A stretch of DNA of 48,430 nt from Chloroflexota bacterium. GTDB lineage: Bacteria > Chloroflexota > Anaerolineae > Aggregatilineales > Phototrophicaceae. Shown piece by piece: positions 1-8,707 of the stretch. The translations under genes and the position numbers were made by a program. Below the pieces are notes generated by a model. The model was not told where the DNA came from, did no database searches, and saw only the letters and a program-made list of their open reading frames with translations. Positions within the stretch are counted from its first letter, which is position 1. Every line of letters begins with the position of its first letter. The stretch lies in NCBI GenBank assembly GCA_016223085.1, contig JACRPS010000025.1:1-48430 (forward strand), given 5' to 3'.

Positions 1-141
1 CCCTGCGTCATATCGCGCTCAGTCTGCTCAAACAAGACCGTTCGGTCAAGGTTGGAATGGCTGCCAAGCGCAAAATGGCGGGGTGGGATAACGATTATCT
101 CCTCAAGGTACTGTGTTCCTGAAGAATATGCGTTTGCCCTA
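1..141 (+). mobile_element. right end of an ISAs1-like insertion sequence (partial)
   Basis: The window opens inside the 3' end of a transposase gene. About 18 bases after its stop codon the sequence GCGTTTGCCCTAG ends at about 141, which could be the terminal inverted repeat: read from outside it begins CTAGGGCAAACGC. The left end lies outside the window, so neither the inverted repeat nor a target duplication can be confirmed. The neighbouring glycosyltransferase gene ends at 144, immediately beside this boundary. Confidence 0.5.
3..122 (+). CDS. transposase C-terminal fragment, ISAs1 family (5' end outside window)
   Basis: The frame from base 3 to the TGA at 120-122 reads 39 residues containing LRHIALSLLKQDRSVKVG, then KRKMAGWDNDYLLKVL. 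This pattern (a basic helix, then KRK-AGWD-DYL--VL) is the familiar C-terminus of ISAs1-family DDE transposases, which carry out cut-and-paste transposition of their own element. Only the tail is visible, so the catalytic Asp/Glu residues cannot be checked and it is unknown whether the element is intact. The family assignment rests on recall of the tail motif. Confidence 0.7.
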   Translation: MRHIALSLLKQDRSVKVGMAAKRKMAGWDNDYLLKVLCS

Positions 142-143
142 GG

Positions 144-2321
144 TTAACGTGTGCTTTCGACCTGGCGCTGAATGAAGGCGTTAAAGCCAGCGCGCCCCAG
201 CGGCGGTACGTAGTACAGCACAAACTGCATCCCGTTCTGGGTGCTTGGCACTGTTTCCGCCTGACCGTGCGGGAACCACTGGCGCAGTTTGCTCATGGCG
301 CGGGTGTCCTGCGGCGACAGCAGGAACAGCGTGTCGCGCTGCGGGTCGAAGCGGTAGCCCGTATCGCGCTCGGCAGCCACCACCATCGTCGCCGGTATCA
401 AATCCACCAGCGTGGCGTAATTCATCCAGTCAATCATGCCGGCTTCAACCGCCAGAATGTTCTCATCCACCCACATCGGATAACCGACCAGAAAGGTATT
501 GCCGGGCTGGTTGAACTGGCGCACGACGGACGCCAACTGCCGGTAGGGAAAGGATGAATCGGTATACCAGAAGCGGTAGCGGGTGAAATACAGGTCGGCA
601 TTGGTGGCTGCCGCGCCGCCAATAACCACTGCCGCCAGCATCCCGCCGGCTACCCAGCCGCGCCGCCCCGGCAGCAACCGGCAGACTCCCCCGCATAGCT
701 GAACCAGCGCAACCGCCGCCACCAGGTAGACCGCCGGCAGCGTGCCGTTCATGCGGGTGGCGCTGGGGTTTTCGTTCGGGTACGCCAGCGACAGCGCCGA
801 GGGCAGAAGCATAATCAAAAAGGCGGCAGTTAACAGGAGGTCCGCCGGGGCGCGCCGCCGCACCAGCCGCGCGCCCCAGGTGACAACCCCCAGGATAAAC
901 AGGCTACCGGTGAACGGGTCAAGTGCCGGGTGATAGGGAATGCCGCTGACCCAGGCTTCGTCGCCGCGCCAGTTGTACATCATCAGCGCATTGGCGACGT
1001 TCTGCGCGAACACGGCGGCGTTCTGGTCGAGCGTGGCGGCAGGACGGGCGGCGTCGCCTTCGTACAGCACGTTGCCATCGCCATCAACGACGGACGCGAA
1101 GGTTTCACCCTGCAAGCGTCCGCCAATACGCGACCAGAACAGGTCCGGCTGGTACAGCATGTAACCCAGCAACGGCACAAACACCACCAGCGCCATGCCA
1201 AACAACCGCCCCGTATTGAGCGCGTAGCGCCACCGTTCGCCGCGCTGCCCCCAGCGCCAGGCGATCACCAGACCGGCGAGAACCACCAACGGCAGCAGCC
1301 GTACTGAAATATAGGTGTACAGGCCGAAGCCAAGCACCAGTCCGGCAGCGAGGAAATCTTCACGCCGGTTCTGCCGCAGGGCGCGGGTGAGGTAGACCAG
1401 CAGCAGCGCCGTCACCAGCGGCGCGAGAATCAGCCGCAGCCCCATTCGGCTCTGCGCCGTATGCCAGTAGCTGACCGCCAGCAGCGCCGCCGCTGCCAAC
1501 CCGACCACCTGGCCGAACCGGGGGCGGTCGGCCAGCAGCGTTCGCGCCAGCGCCCACACCGCCAGCACGGTCAGCAGCCCTTCCACTGCTGACACCACTT
1601 TGACCGTGCGGAACGTCAGCCCCAGGCCGGGAACTGATGCCGCCAGCGCGGTGGCGTAAAGCTGCGCCGGTTCGCGCCCGGTGTTGCGCGGGAAAAATAC
1701 GGGGTGGTAGCCATTCTGGATGGCATAAGCGTCGAGCAGATTGGCGGCCTGGTCGCGGGTCATCTCCGGCGGCATCGCATCAAGGTCAGCTAGCCGAAAA
1801 GCCGCGCCGGCGGCCAGAATCAGCGCCAGCGTGACGGCGATCAACAGCTGTTGCTGTTTCAGCGAACGAATAGCGATGGATGGAAATCTTGGCAGGCCGC
1901 CGTTCAGCGCCAGCCACCAGACGACGATGCTAGCAAGCCAGGCCAGCACGCCGCCGAGGGTGAAGGTGTTGCGGCTGTTGAATACCAGCGCCGCGCCGCT
2001 GAGGTTGAAGCCGATCAGGATGCTAAAGATGCGTGCCGGGTGCAGCGCGCTCCACCGGGCGCGGCATGGCGGAGAATCGTCGGGTTGGCCGGCGGGTGTT
2101 TCCGTCCAGCAGCGTTCGCGCAGTTGGTCGGCGACCCACCACAGCACCATACCCAGCAGCACCAGCACCCCGCCCTGCCACAGGGCTTCGGCATGGCGAC
2201 CCCACTGCCGGTTGGCAAAAACGGTATTCCCGGCCCACGCCAGGGCAAATGCGCCGGTTTGCAGCCCGGCCATCACCAGCGCCGGATGGCGCGCGAGGAA
2301 CGTCCGCCAGTGTGCCATCAT
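144..2321 (-). CDS. GT39/ArnT-like polytopic membrane glycosyltransferase
   Basis: A 725-residue protein with an N-terminal pair of membrane segments, roughly ten more hydrophobic helices up to about residue 560, and a soluble C-terminal domain of about 130 residues. After the third or fourth helix comes a loop with DLDAMPPEMTRDQAANLLDAY. An acidic pair in the first large external loop is the hallmark of GT-C glycosyltransferases of the PMT/ArnT group, which transfer sugars from polyprenyl-phosphate donors to lipids or proteins outside the membrane. Donor and acceptor cannot be read from sequence. The start at tandem ATG codons lies one base after the stop of the upstream gene at 2323-2697, so the two are probably co-transcribed and translationally coupled. 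The downstream end lies next to an insertion-sequence remnant. Confidence 0.75.
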   Translation of the reverse strand: MMAHWRTFLARHPALVMAGLQTGAFALAWAGNTVFANRQWGRHAEALWQGGVLVLLGMVLWWVADQLRERCWTETPAGQPDDSPPCRARWSALHPARIFSILIGFNLSGAALVFNSRNTFTLGGVLAWLASIVVWWLALNGGLPRFPSIAIRSLKQQQLLIAVTLALILAAGAAFRLADLDAMPPEMTRDQAANLLDAYAIQNGYHPVFFPRNTGREPAQLYATALAASVPGLGLTFRTVKVVSAVEGLLTVLAVWALARTLLADRPRFGQVVGLAAAALLAVSYWHTAQSRMGLRLILAPLVTALLLVYLTRALRQNRREDFLAAGLVLGFGLYTYISVRLLPLVVLAGLVIAWRWGQRGERWRYALNTGRLFGMALVVFVPLLGYMLYQPDLFWSRIGGRLQGETFASVVDGDGNVLYEGDAARPAATLDQNAAVFAQNVANALMMYNWRGDEAWVSGIPYHPALDPFTGSLFILGVVTWGARLVRRRAPADLLLTAAFLIMLLPSALSLAYPNENPSATRMNGTLPAVYLVAAVALVQLCGGVCRLLPGRRGWVAGGMLAAVVIGGAAATNADLYFTRYRFWYTDSSFPYRQLASVVRQFNQPGNTFLVGYPMWVDENILAVEAGMIDWMNYATLVDLIPATMVVAAERDTGYRFDPQRDTLFLLSPQDTRAMSKLRQWFPHGQAETVPSTQNGMQFVLYYVPPLGRAGFNAFIQRQVESTR

Positions 2322-2322
2322 G

Positions 2323-2697
2323 TCAGGTCATGAAACTGAACAGCATGGCATACAGCAGCAGAATGACCAGCAGCCACATACCCATCAACGCCAGATCGCG
2401 GTACAGCCGCAGCCGGGCGCGCCGTTTTTCCAGCAGCAGTTCCGGCCCGCGAATACGGTACAGCGCGCCGGCGGCTTCGCTGTTGCCGGGGTTCACGCGC
2501 AGCACATTGTCCAGGCAGATCGAACTCTGGTCGAGCGAGTCCACCGCAACCGCCATCCACAGCCAGGCCGCTTCAAAATCATTGTCCTCGCGGATGAGCT
2601 GGCGCAGCAGGTGGCGCGCTTCGTCGCGGCGGTCCTGCTTCACCAGGTCAATCGCGTCCAGCAGGCGGTCAATGCGGCTGGCTTCCTGCTCGGTCAT
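2323..2697 (-). CDS. small TPR-like protein with C-terminal membrane anchor
   Basis: A 124-residue protein. Residues 5-80 form alternating helices typical of one or two tetratricopeptide-like units (for example DEARHLLRQLIREDNDFEAAWLWMA, here cut: key residues are the A/L/W positions). A basic stretch EKRRARLRLYRD follows, then one hydrophobic helix (LMGMWLLVILLLYAMLF) close to the C-terminus. This suggests a tail-anchored cytoplasmic scaffold. The ATG at 2697 is preferred over an upstream GTG because AGGAA lies 8 bases before it. It precedes the GT39-like gene by one base, hinting at a shared role in envelope glycosylation. The precise function is unknown. Confidence 0.6.
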   Translation of the reverse strand: MTEQEASRIDRLLDAIDLVKQDRRDEARHLLRQLIREDNDFEAAWLWMAVAVDSLDQSSICLDNVLRVNPGNSEAAGALYRIRGPELLLEKRRARLRLYRDLALMGMWLLVILLLYAMLFSFMT

Positions 2698-2733
2698 CGT
2701 CGGTTCCTGCGCGGCCACTTGTGTCCCTGCTGC

Positions 2734-3588
2734 CTAATCCGGCGTTACGCCGGCGAACAAATCGCGTTCGTCTACCTTATTATAGGCGGGTGGCGGAAAT
2801 ACGCGCGTAAAGCTCTGGTAGCCGGCGATGGCACGCCGAAGGGATACGGGCAGCCGGGGGAAACCGCCGCCAAGCTGGCTGGCGTGGCAGGCGCTGGCTT
2901 CGTCCCAGGCGCGCAGGTAATTACGGATGTCCACGACGGCGTGGGCCGGTTCGACGTTTTCCAGAATCGCCAGCATGTCAATGTCGGCGTTGCGCCCGAA
3001 CTTACGCGGGTCGCGCCGTCGAATACGCAGCATCGCCAGCAGAATGCGCAGCATTAACGTGGGGAAGGCGGTGTAATACAGCTTTTGTGGCTGGTAAGGG
3101 GATTGCCCATTCGTGGAATAGGCCGGGTCGCCCGCCAGCTTAAATGCATCCACCGTCGCCCGCTGGATGGCAATGTGATCGGGGTGGCCATAGCCGCCGT
3201 AGCGGTTAAACGTCACTACTACCTGCGGCCTGAAGTCGCGGATAACTTCGACCACGCGCCGCGCCACTGCTTCGCGCGGGGCCTGCCACAGACAGGCCGG
3301 GTCCTGGCTCGTGTCGGAGTTCATCATCCCGCTGTCTTTGTAACCCAGCTTGAACACTGGCTGGAGTCCCAGTTTGGACGCGGCGCAGTCCAGTTCCGCC
3401 AGCCGCAGTTCGGCTACCGAACGATAGCCGTTTAACATCTCTGGCGGGACCGTACCCACGTCACCGTTCGTGGCGCATAGCAGCCCAACCTGCGCGCCTT
3501 CGGCCACGTAACGGGCGATCACGCCGCCCGACCCAAAGGCCTCGTCATCCGGGTGTGCCAGTGAAAATAACAATCGTCGGCTTACCAT
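2734..3588 (-). CDS. PIG-L / LmbE family N-acetylglucosaminyl deacetylase-like protein
   Basis: 284 residues. The zinc-binding signature AHPDDE is at residues 11-16 and the second metal motif GHPDH at 134-138, as in the PIG-L/MshB/BshB superfamily of zinc-dependent amidases. Members remove acetyl groups from GlcNAc-containing lipids or thiol precursors, or act as amide hydrolases. The context beside a GT39-like glycosyltransferase favours glycolipid or envelope sugar metabolism, but a bacillithiol- or mycothiol-type role cannot be excluded. The ATG start has a strong purine-rich ribosome site (GGGAGAAGGGC) directly upstream. The gap to the next gene is 36 bases, so the three minus-strand genes probably form one operon. 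Confidence 0.85.
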   Translation of the reverse strand: MVSRRLLFSLAHPDDEAFGSGGVIARYVAEGAQVGLLCATNGDVGTVPPEMLNGYRSVAELRLAELDCAASKLGLQPVFKLGYKDSGMMNSDTSQDPACLWQAPREAVARRVVEVIRDFRPQVVVTFNRYGGYGHPDHIAIQRATVDAFKLAGDPAYSTNGQSPYQPQKLYYTAFPTLMLRILLAMLRIRRRDPRKFGRNADIDMLAILENVEPAHAVVDIRNYLRAWDEASACHASQLGGGFPRLPVSLRRAIAGYQSFTRVFPPPAYNKVDERDLFAGVTPD

Positions 3589-3730
3589 GCCCTTCTCCCT
3601 GCGACTTCAACACTTCTATTCTTACCAAAAGCCAATCGCTAATCGCCAACCGCTGCCTACGATTGCCCTACGACATGATAACCGATGGCGGCACGCTTGT
3701 GAATATTACCCTGTGCAACGGCACGCGCAG

Positions 3731-3739
3731 TGCTATACT
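3731..3739 (+). promoter_or_regulatory. extended -10 promoter element upstream of the DUF3048 gene
   Basis: TGCTATACT matches the extended -10 form TGn-TATAAT with one mismatch, 41 bases before the ATG at 3780. No good -35 hexamer is visible 16-18 bases upstream, which is usual for extended -10 promoters. Confidence 0.45.
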
Positions 3740-3779
3740 TGCCCGCCGACAAACCGACTACAAGCTGTTTTGAGGAATT

Positions 3780-5129
3780 ATGCGACGTTTTCTCGCTTTC
3801 CTGTCGTTCGTGGTGGTTCTGGCCGCCGCGATTCCCGCCGTTTATGGCTGTCCGGTGGAGCAAGTCCAGCTACCGGGGACCAATACCCCCTCACCGGAAC
3901 CGCGTACCATCGAACTGGCAACCAATACACCGGCTGGCCCGTCCGCCACGCTGAGCAGCTCACCCACACCGACCCTGACACCAACGGCATCCTTTACGCC
4001 GACCAATACCGCCACCGCCACACCAACTGCGACCGATACGCCCTCCCCTACACCAACGCCCATCGGCCCGTTTTCGTACCCGGAAGGCGTCAGCCCACTG
4101 ACCGGCCTGCCGTATCCGAGCGACGAGGCAATGAACCGGCGCACGCTGATCGTCAAAATCTCGAACTTCCCGCCATTGGTGCGCCCGCAAAGCGCCGTGA
4201 ACCTGGCTGACGTGGTGTATGAATACGAGGTCGAAGGCGGGGTAACACGCTTCGCCGCCCTGTATCGCAACAACGCGCCCACCCATGTCGGTTCGATTCG
4301 CAGCGCGCGCCTGTTTGATCTGGAACTGATCCAGATGTACAACGCGCTGTTTGCCTATTCCGGCACCAGCGAACCGATACAAAAGCTGATTCTGAGTGCG
4401 GATTTTGTTTATCAAACATTTTCACCCCTCAAAGGGGATAACTGCGAGGACGCCGGCTTCTGCCGCTTCCCGAAGGATGGGCTGGCGTTTGAACACACGC
4501 TGTTTCTGGATACCAACAAGGTCTGGGAAAAGGCGACTGCGCGCAATGTCAACACGCCATTGAGAGCGCGTGGCTTTGCCTTTAACGCAACGCCAGACGC
4601 GAACGGCCAGATCGCCAATGACATCTTCATTGACTGGTACGGCCAGACCAGCGCCCGCTGGCAGTACAACCCAACCAGCGGCCACTATCTGCGTTATACT
4701 GACGATGTGCCGCACTTTGACAGCAACGATGGTCAGCAGCTTTGGACGGACAATCTGATTGTGATCGAAGTGCCCCACAACGAACGGCCTGACCTGTTCC
4801 CCGAAGGCGCGAGCTACGCCTCGCAGGAAATCGCGCTCTGGGACCAGGGGCGCGCCTACCTGTTCCGCGACGGACAGTTTTACCAGGGTTATTGGCTGCG
4901 TAAGGATAAAGAGCCGGGCAGCGCCCTGCAAATCATCTACGGCAACAACGTGCCGATGATGATGAAGCCGGGGCGAACCTGGGTAGCCGTGGTGCGCTGG
5001 TTTGGCGATGTGGTTGTGAGCGAAACCAAGCCGAACATGGAAGCGACCGCCACTGTGATTGCGCTCAGCGCCACGCCGACGCTGACCATTACGCCGGGGC
5101 CAAGCCCCACACCCGCGCCGGATTTATAG
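3780..5129 (+). CDS. secreted DUF3048 domain protein (YerB-like)
   Basis: 449 residues. A signal peptide (RRFLAFLSFVVVLAAAIPAVYG) is followed by a long Thr/Pro/Ser-rich linker at about residues 30-100. The conserved domain begins with SPLTGLPYP and contains VKISNFPPLVRPQSA, GGVTRFAALY and GSIRSARLFD, the recognisable DUF3048 pattern. A second Thr/Pro-rich tail closes the protein. Such linkers are typical of extracytoplasmic proteins spanning the cell wall zone or surface layer. The biochemical role of DUF3048 proteins is not established; Bacillus YerB is the reference name. GAGGAA lies six bases before the ATG. The gene stands alone, opposite in direction to the PIG-L operon, and ends just before a palindrome at 5141-5169. 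Confidence 0.8.
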   Translation: MRRFLAFLSFVVVLAAAIPAVYGCPVEQVQLPGTNTPSPEPRTIELATNTPAGPSATLSSSPTPTLTPTASFTPTNTATATPTATDTPSPTPTPIGPFSYPEGVSPLTGLPYPSDEAMNRRTLIVKISNFPPLVRPQSAVNLADVVYEYEVEGGVTRFAALYRNNAPTHVGSIRSARLFDLELIQMYNALFAYSGTSEPIQKLILSADFVYQTFSPLKGDNCEDAGFCRFPKDGLAFEHTLFLDTNKVWEKATARNVNTPLRARGFAFNATPDANGQIANDIFIDWYGQTSARWQYNPTSGHYLRYTDDVPHFDSNDGQQLWTDNLIVIEVPHNERPDLFPEGASYASQEIALWDQGRAYLFRDGQFYQGYWLRKDKEPGSALQIIYGNNVPMMMKPGRTWVAVVRWFGDVVVSETKPNMEATATVIALSATPTLTITPGPSPTPAPDL

Positions 5130-5140
5130 TCATCTGCTGC

Positions 5141-5169
5141 GTAGGGACATGACGCCACCATGTCCCTAC
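5141..5169. repeat. GTAGGGAC-type palindrome (terminator-like)
   Basis: Perfect 11-base arms GTAGGGACATG and CATGTCCCTAC are separated by 7 bases. It lies 12 bases after the stop codon of the DUF3048 gene. No T-run follows, so termination is possible but not clear. It belongs to the dispersed palindrome family seen across the window. Confidence 0.75.
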
Positions 5170-5307
5170 AATCCATTATACCGGATACCGGCCTCAGCCT
5201 TTATCCCCTTTTCCAATCTATCTCTATCACTTCTCTGACTGAAACCCATTATGCTCAGGCCATAGGGATGCAACCTCAGCCGTTATGATCAGAAAAGGAT
5301 TCAATCT

Positions 5308-7011
5308 ATGGCATCACGTAAAGAGGCGGGTGTCGAGTTTAAGCTGCTCGCACCGTATAACGAATCGGTGGCGCTGATCGGCGAGTGGAACAACTGGCAG
5401 CCCATCCTGATGAAAAAGGATAAAAAGGGCTACTGGAAAGTCCGCGTGCCGCTACCCGATGGTGAACATCAGTACAAGTTCCGGGTGAAGTCATTAAGCT
5501 ACTTCATGCCGGGCGAAACCGTAGATGTGTTTGACCCCTACGCTACCCACCTCAGCGGCGACCAGTGGGAAAATAGCTGCATCATCATCAGAAATGGCAA
5601 GCCGGTCGTGACGACCTATCAATGGAAACACGACGATAAACCACTGCCGCCAAACGACAAACTGGTGATTTACGAGATGCACGTGGGCGACTTCAGCGGC
5701 GGCCCCGGCGACGCGCCGCAGGGTGGCAGCCGTAGAGTTGGTCGGTTTGTGGACGTGCTGGACAAGCTGGATTATCTGGCTGATCTGGGCATTAACGCCA
5801 TCGAGTTTATGCCGATCAAGGAGTTCCCCGGCGACCAAAGCTGGGGCTACATGCTGCGCAGCCTGTTTACGATTGAAAGCGCCTATGGCACGCCGGACGA
5901 GTTCTGCCAACTGGTGGATGAGTGCCATGCACGCGGTATCCGCGTCATCCTCGATATGGTGATTAACCACAGCGATCTGGAAGCGCCGCTGACGCGGATT
6001 GATTACGCCTACTGGTATTACGAGAAGAACCCGGACCCGCCGGAACTGCAATGGGGGCCGAAGTTCGACTTTGGCCGCTACGACGAAAAACACGATGTGT
6101 TCCCGGCGCGCAAGTACGTGCTGGATGCCATCAATTACTGGATTGAATGCTTCCACGTTGACGGCTTCCGCTTCGATGCCGCCCGCGCCATCCGTTACGA
6201 TTTCCTGGATGAGGTGCAGCGGTTCATCTATAACAAAATCAACGGGTTAAAACCGTTTATCACGATTGCCGAGCACATCCCGCAGAACCCCGGTGTGGTG
6301 CAGCCAAACGGCCCGCTGGACTGCGCCTGGCACGAGCACTTCTACCGGCAGATGGCGTGTACGGTGGTCGGCGCGCCGCAGGAAGGCCGCGAGCCGTATA
6401 ATCTGGACGGGATTATCAATAACGCACTGAACCCAAAAGCCGATGGCTTCCCCAGCGCGCTGAGCGTGGTGAATTACCTCAACAGCCACGACGAAAACCG
6501 CATTCTGTGGCAGATTGGCAATTCCGGCGGTTTCTTTGACGATGCGGCCTTCCGACGGAACAGGCTGGGCGCCGGGGTACTGATGACCGCGCCGGGGCTG
6601 CCGATGCTGTGGATGGGCGAGGAGTTTGGCGAAAGTTCGCCACGCACGATGGACCGGCAGGCGCTGGACTGGGTGCTGCTCCAGTACGACCGCAACGCCG
6701 ACCTGCATCGTTACTACAAGGGACTTATCCAGTTGCGGCGCAGCCTGCCGGCGCTGCAAGGTGATACGTTTGAAGTGGTGCTGCGCGACGATCAGCGGGC
6801 GCTGCTGGGCTTCAAACGCTGGAATACCGAGGGCAACGTGGTAGTGGTGGTCGCCAACCTGAAACACCAGTACGCCGGGGAATTTGCGATTGGCGGGCTG
6901 GAAGATGGCGTGTGGCACGAGTATGTTTTTAACTACGATAACCAGGTGCAGGGGGGTATGCTGCGCGATACGCTGGCCGAGAGCGAGGTCAAGGTTTTTG
7001 TGAAGCAGTAG
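5308..7011 (+). CDS. GH13 alpha-glucan enzyme with N-terminal CBM48 (branching enzyme / trehalohydrolase type)
   Basis: 567 residues. Residues 8-80 are a CBM48-like starch-binding module (VEFKLLAPY, GEWNNWQP, GEHQYKF). A TIM-barrel amylase domain follows. The catalytic residues are visible: nucleophile Asp290 in DGFRFDAAR, acid/base Glu322 in ITIAEHI, and Asp395 in NSHDENR. The conserved DMVINH motif sits near residue 215, and a beta-rich C-terminal domain closes the protein. The enzyme should hydrolyse or rearrange alpha-1,4/1,6-glucans in the cytoplasm, since no signal peptide is present. The N-terminal module and the short HDEN region point to glycogen branching enzyme or malto-oligosyltrehalose trehalohydrolase relatives, but it is shorter than GlgB and exact specificity is undecided. 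No treY or glg partner is adjacent. Confidence 0.8.
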   Translation: MASRKEAGVEFKLLAPYNESVALIGEWNNWQPILMKKDKKGYWKVRVPLPDGEHQYKFRVKSLSYFMPGETVDVFDPYATHLSGDQWENSCIIIRNGKPVVTTYQWKHDDKPLPPNDKLVIYEMHVGDFSGGPGDAPQGGSRRVGRFVDVLDKLDYLADLGINAIEFMPIKEFPGDQSWGYMLRSLFTIESAYGTPDEFCQLVDECHARGIRVILDMVINHSDLEAPLTRIDYAYWYYEKNPDPPELQWGPKFDFGRYDEKHDVFPARKYVLDAINYWIECFHVDGFRFDAARAIRYDFLDEVQRFIYNKINGLKPFITIAEHIPQNPGVVQPNGPLDCAWHEHFYRQMACTVVGAPQEGREPYNLDGIINNALNPKADGFPSALSVVNYLNSHDENRILWQIGNSGGFFDDAAFRRNRLGAGVLMTAPGLPMLWMGEEFGESSPRTMDRQALDWVLLQYDRNADLHRYYKGLIQLRRSLPALQGDTFEVVLRDDQRALLGFKRWNTEGNVVVVVANLKHQYAGEFAIGGLEDGVWHEYVFNYDNQVQGGMLRDTLAESEVKVFVKQ

Positions 7012-7028
7012 GGCAGGAGAATCATTCG

Positions 7029-7049
7029 GGGCGAACCGCCGGTTCGCCC
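7029..7049. repeat. palindrome of the dispersed family (GGGCGAACCG type)
   Basis: Arms GGGCGAACCG and CGGTTCGCCC flank a single central C. It lies between the convergent GH13 gene and the small gene at 7084, 17 bases after the GH13 stop. A related core (GGCGAAC / GTTCGC) recurs at 33911-33937. Confidence 0.7.
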
Positions 7050-7083
7050 TACGGCCTGTCACGGATTGATACTGCTACCGGAA

Positions 7084-7335
7084 TCAGTGGATGTGTTCCG
7101 TCCCGGCATGGAAGTGAATGATCTCGTGCAGTTCCAGCATTTCATCGGGGGTGCAGGTTTCCTCAACCGGCTCCAGCAGCAGAAAATCGTCCATGTCCTG
7201 AAAACGGTAGATCAGGACCGGCGCGCCATCGCGGCGGCGGTAGTAGGTCAGGTCAAAACCGAACAGACGATTGGGGGTAAAATACTTAAACTGCTGGCCG
7301 ATGAGTGAAGAGTCGGACATCTTCTTGGCGAACAT
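7084..7335 (-). CDS. small conserved-looking protein of unknown function
   Basis: 83 residues with an acidic C-terminal half, ending in a histidine-rich tail (LHEIIHFHAGTEHIH) that could bind a metal. The middle reads RLFGFDLTYYRRRDGAPVLIYRFQDMDD, here split by family-neutral composition, suggesting a beta-rich fold. A good ribosome site (GAGGA, seven bases before the ATG) supports it as a real gene. I do not recognise a family. It ends facing the GH13 gene, and the thiolase gene lies upstream on the same strand at a distance of about 140 bases. Confidence 0.5.
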   Translation of the reverse strand: MFAKKMSDSSLIGQQFKYFTPNRLFGFDLTYYRRRDGAPVLIYRFQDMDDFLLLEPVEETCTPDEMLELHEIIHFHAGTEHIH

Positions 7336-7474
7336 GATATTCCTCTACGCCGCTTCCCTTTACGATACTCGACTTATCTTACAACCATTCCGCCGCCTGA
7401 ACATTAAGATTTCCGGCGGCGGACATTTCTGTTTGCAGACAGCCTTATTATGCCCGAATGGATGGTTTGTGTCG

Positions 7475-8635
7475 CTATGTGATTCGTTCCAGAATATGGG
7501 TGACAACCGTCGCCCCCGTGCCGCCGATGTTCTGGGTCATGCCGATGGCCGCGTTTTTCACCTGGTTTGCCCCCGCCTCACCGCGAAGCTGTGTTACCAG
7601 ATCAACCAGTTCGTACACGCCGGTCGCGCCGACCGGGTGGCCGCGTCCTTTCAGGCCGCCCATCGTGCTGATCGGAATGCAGCCGCCGATGCCGATCTCA
7701 CCCTCCTGCGCCAGCCGCGTACCCTGGCCGCGCGGCGCGAAGCCCGCCGCTTCCAGGCATAGGGCAGCCATGATCGAAAAAGCGTCGTGTACCTCAAACA
7801 CGTCAATGTCTTTCGGAGATAGTCCAGCGTACTGGTAGGCTTTCTGCGCGCTGCGCCGCGCTGCTTCCAGCGCCAGCATATCGTGACGGCTGGCAAGATC
7901 AAGCGAGTCGGTGGCCGTTGCGCTGGCAAGGACGCGCACCAGCGGCCTGTGTGCCAGGTCGCGTGCCATCTCCAGCGGGCACAGGATGATAGCCGCCGCG
8001 CCGTCACAGATGGGCGAACTGTCGTACAGGTTGATCGGGTCGGCGATCATCGAAGCGCGTTTGTAGTCTTCCAGCGTGATCGCCCGCTTGAACATGGCAT
8101 TGGGGTTGTTGACCGCGTTCTGGTGCGCGTTCAGGCTGAACGCCGCAAACGCCTCGTGTGGCACACCGTATTCATACATGTACCGCCGCATGATAAGCGC
8201 GTTGAGCGCCACAAAGGATGCGCCCTGCACACCTTCGTAATCGGCGTCTGCCGCCGTCGCCAGCGCCGACGTGACCAGTTCCGGCGTGTCGTCGGTCATT
8301 TTTTCCACGCCGCACACGGCGGCTACATCCACTGCGCCGCTGGCAACCGCCCGCACCGCCGCCTGGAACGCCACGCCACCCGATGCGCAGGCGGCTTCGA
8401 CCGTCGTCGCTTCGATGCCGCGCCAGCCGGCAAAATCAGCGATTAACGCGCCCAGATGCGCCTGGTCGCTCAGGCGCGGGGCAAGCATGTTGCCCACGTA
8501 CAGTGCCTCGGCGCGTTCGATGCCCGCGTCCTTCGCCGCCTGGTCAATCGCCTGGAAAGCCAGTTCGCGCAGGCTGTAATCCCATAACTCGCCAATCGGC
8601 GTCTGTCCGATGCCGATAATACACACGTCTCGCAT
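7475..8635 (-). CDS. thiolase-family acetyl-CoA acetyltransferase
   Basis: 386 residues from the ATG at 8635, chosen because GAGGA lies nine bases upstream and the protein then starts with the typical MRDVCIIGIGQTPIG. The nucleophilic cysteine is Cys83 in EAACASGG. The histidine motif GRGHPVGATG and the C-terminal GGTGATVVTHIL are also present. This combination marks the thiolase/SCP2-type branch, which condenses or cleaves acyl-CoAs in beta-oxidation or archaeal-like isoprenoid synthesis. No DUF35-type partner, HMG-CoA synthase or acyl-CoA dehydrogenase is adjacent, so the pathway is open. A longer in-frame start at 8704 exists but lacks family similarity and would overlap the promoter element. 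Confidence 0.88.
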   Translation of the reverse strand: MRDVCIIGIGQTPIGELWDYSLRELAFQAIDQAAKDAGIERAEALYVGNMLAPRLSDQAHLGALIADFAGWRGIEATTVEAACASGGVAFQAAVRAVASGAVDVAAVCGVEKMTDDTPELVTSALATAADADYEGVQGASFVALNALIMRRYMYEYGVPHEAFAAFSLNAHQNAVNNPNAMFKRAITLEDYKRASMIADPINLYDSSPICDGAAAIILCPLEMARDLAHRPLVRVLASATATDSLDLASRHDMLALEAARRSAQKAYQYAGLSPKDIDVFEVHDAFSIMAALCLEAAGFAPRGQGTRLAQEGEIGIGGCIPISTMGGLKGRGHPVGATGVYELVDLVTQLRGEAGANQVKNAAIGMTQNIGGTGATVVTHILERIT

Positions 8636-8680
8636 GTAAGAATCCTCGTTGTTCCACTTTTCACAAAGGTGATGGGCGCT

Positions 8681-8689
8681 ACTATAGCA
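8681..8689 (-). promoter_or_regulatory. extended -10 promoter element for the thiolase gene
   Basis: On the minus strand the bases read TGCTATAGT, an extended -10 motif, 46 bases before the ATG at 8635. No convincing -35 hexamer is visible. Confidence 0.4.
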
Positions 8690-8707
8690 CGGGGAAACTA
8701 TCAAAAC

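Noticed and set aside
1741-3057. A long plus-strand frame opposite the GT39-like, TPR-like and PIG-L genes
   Set aside because: It crosses three genes with clear features on the other strand and shows low-complexity Arg/Ser/Gln composition.
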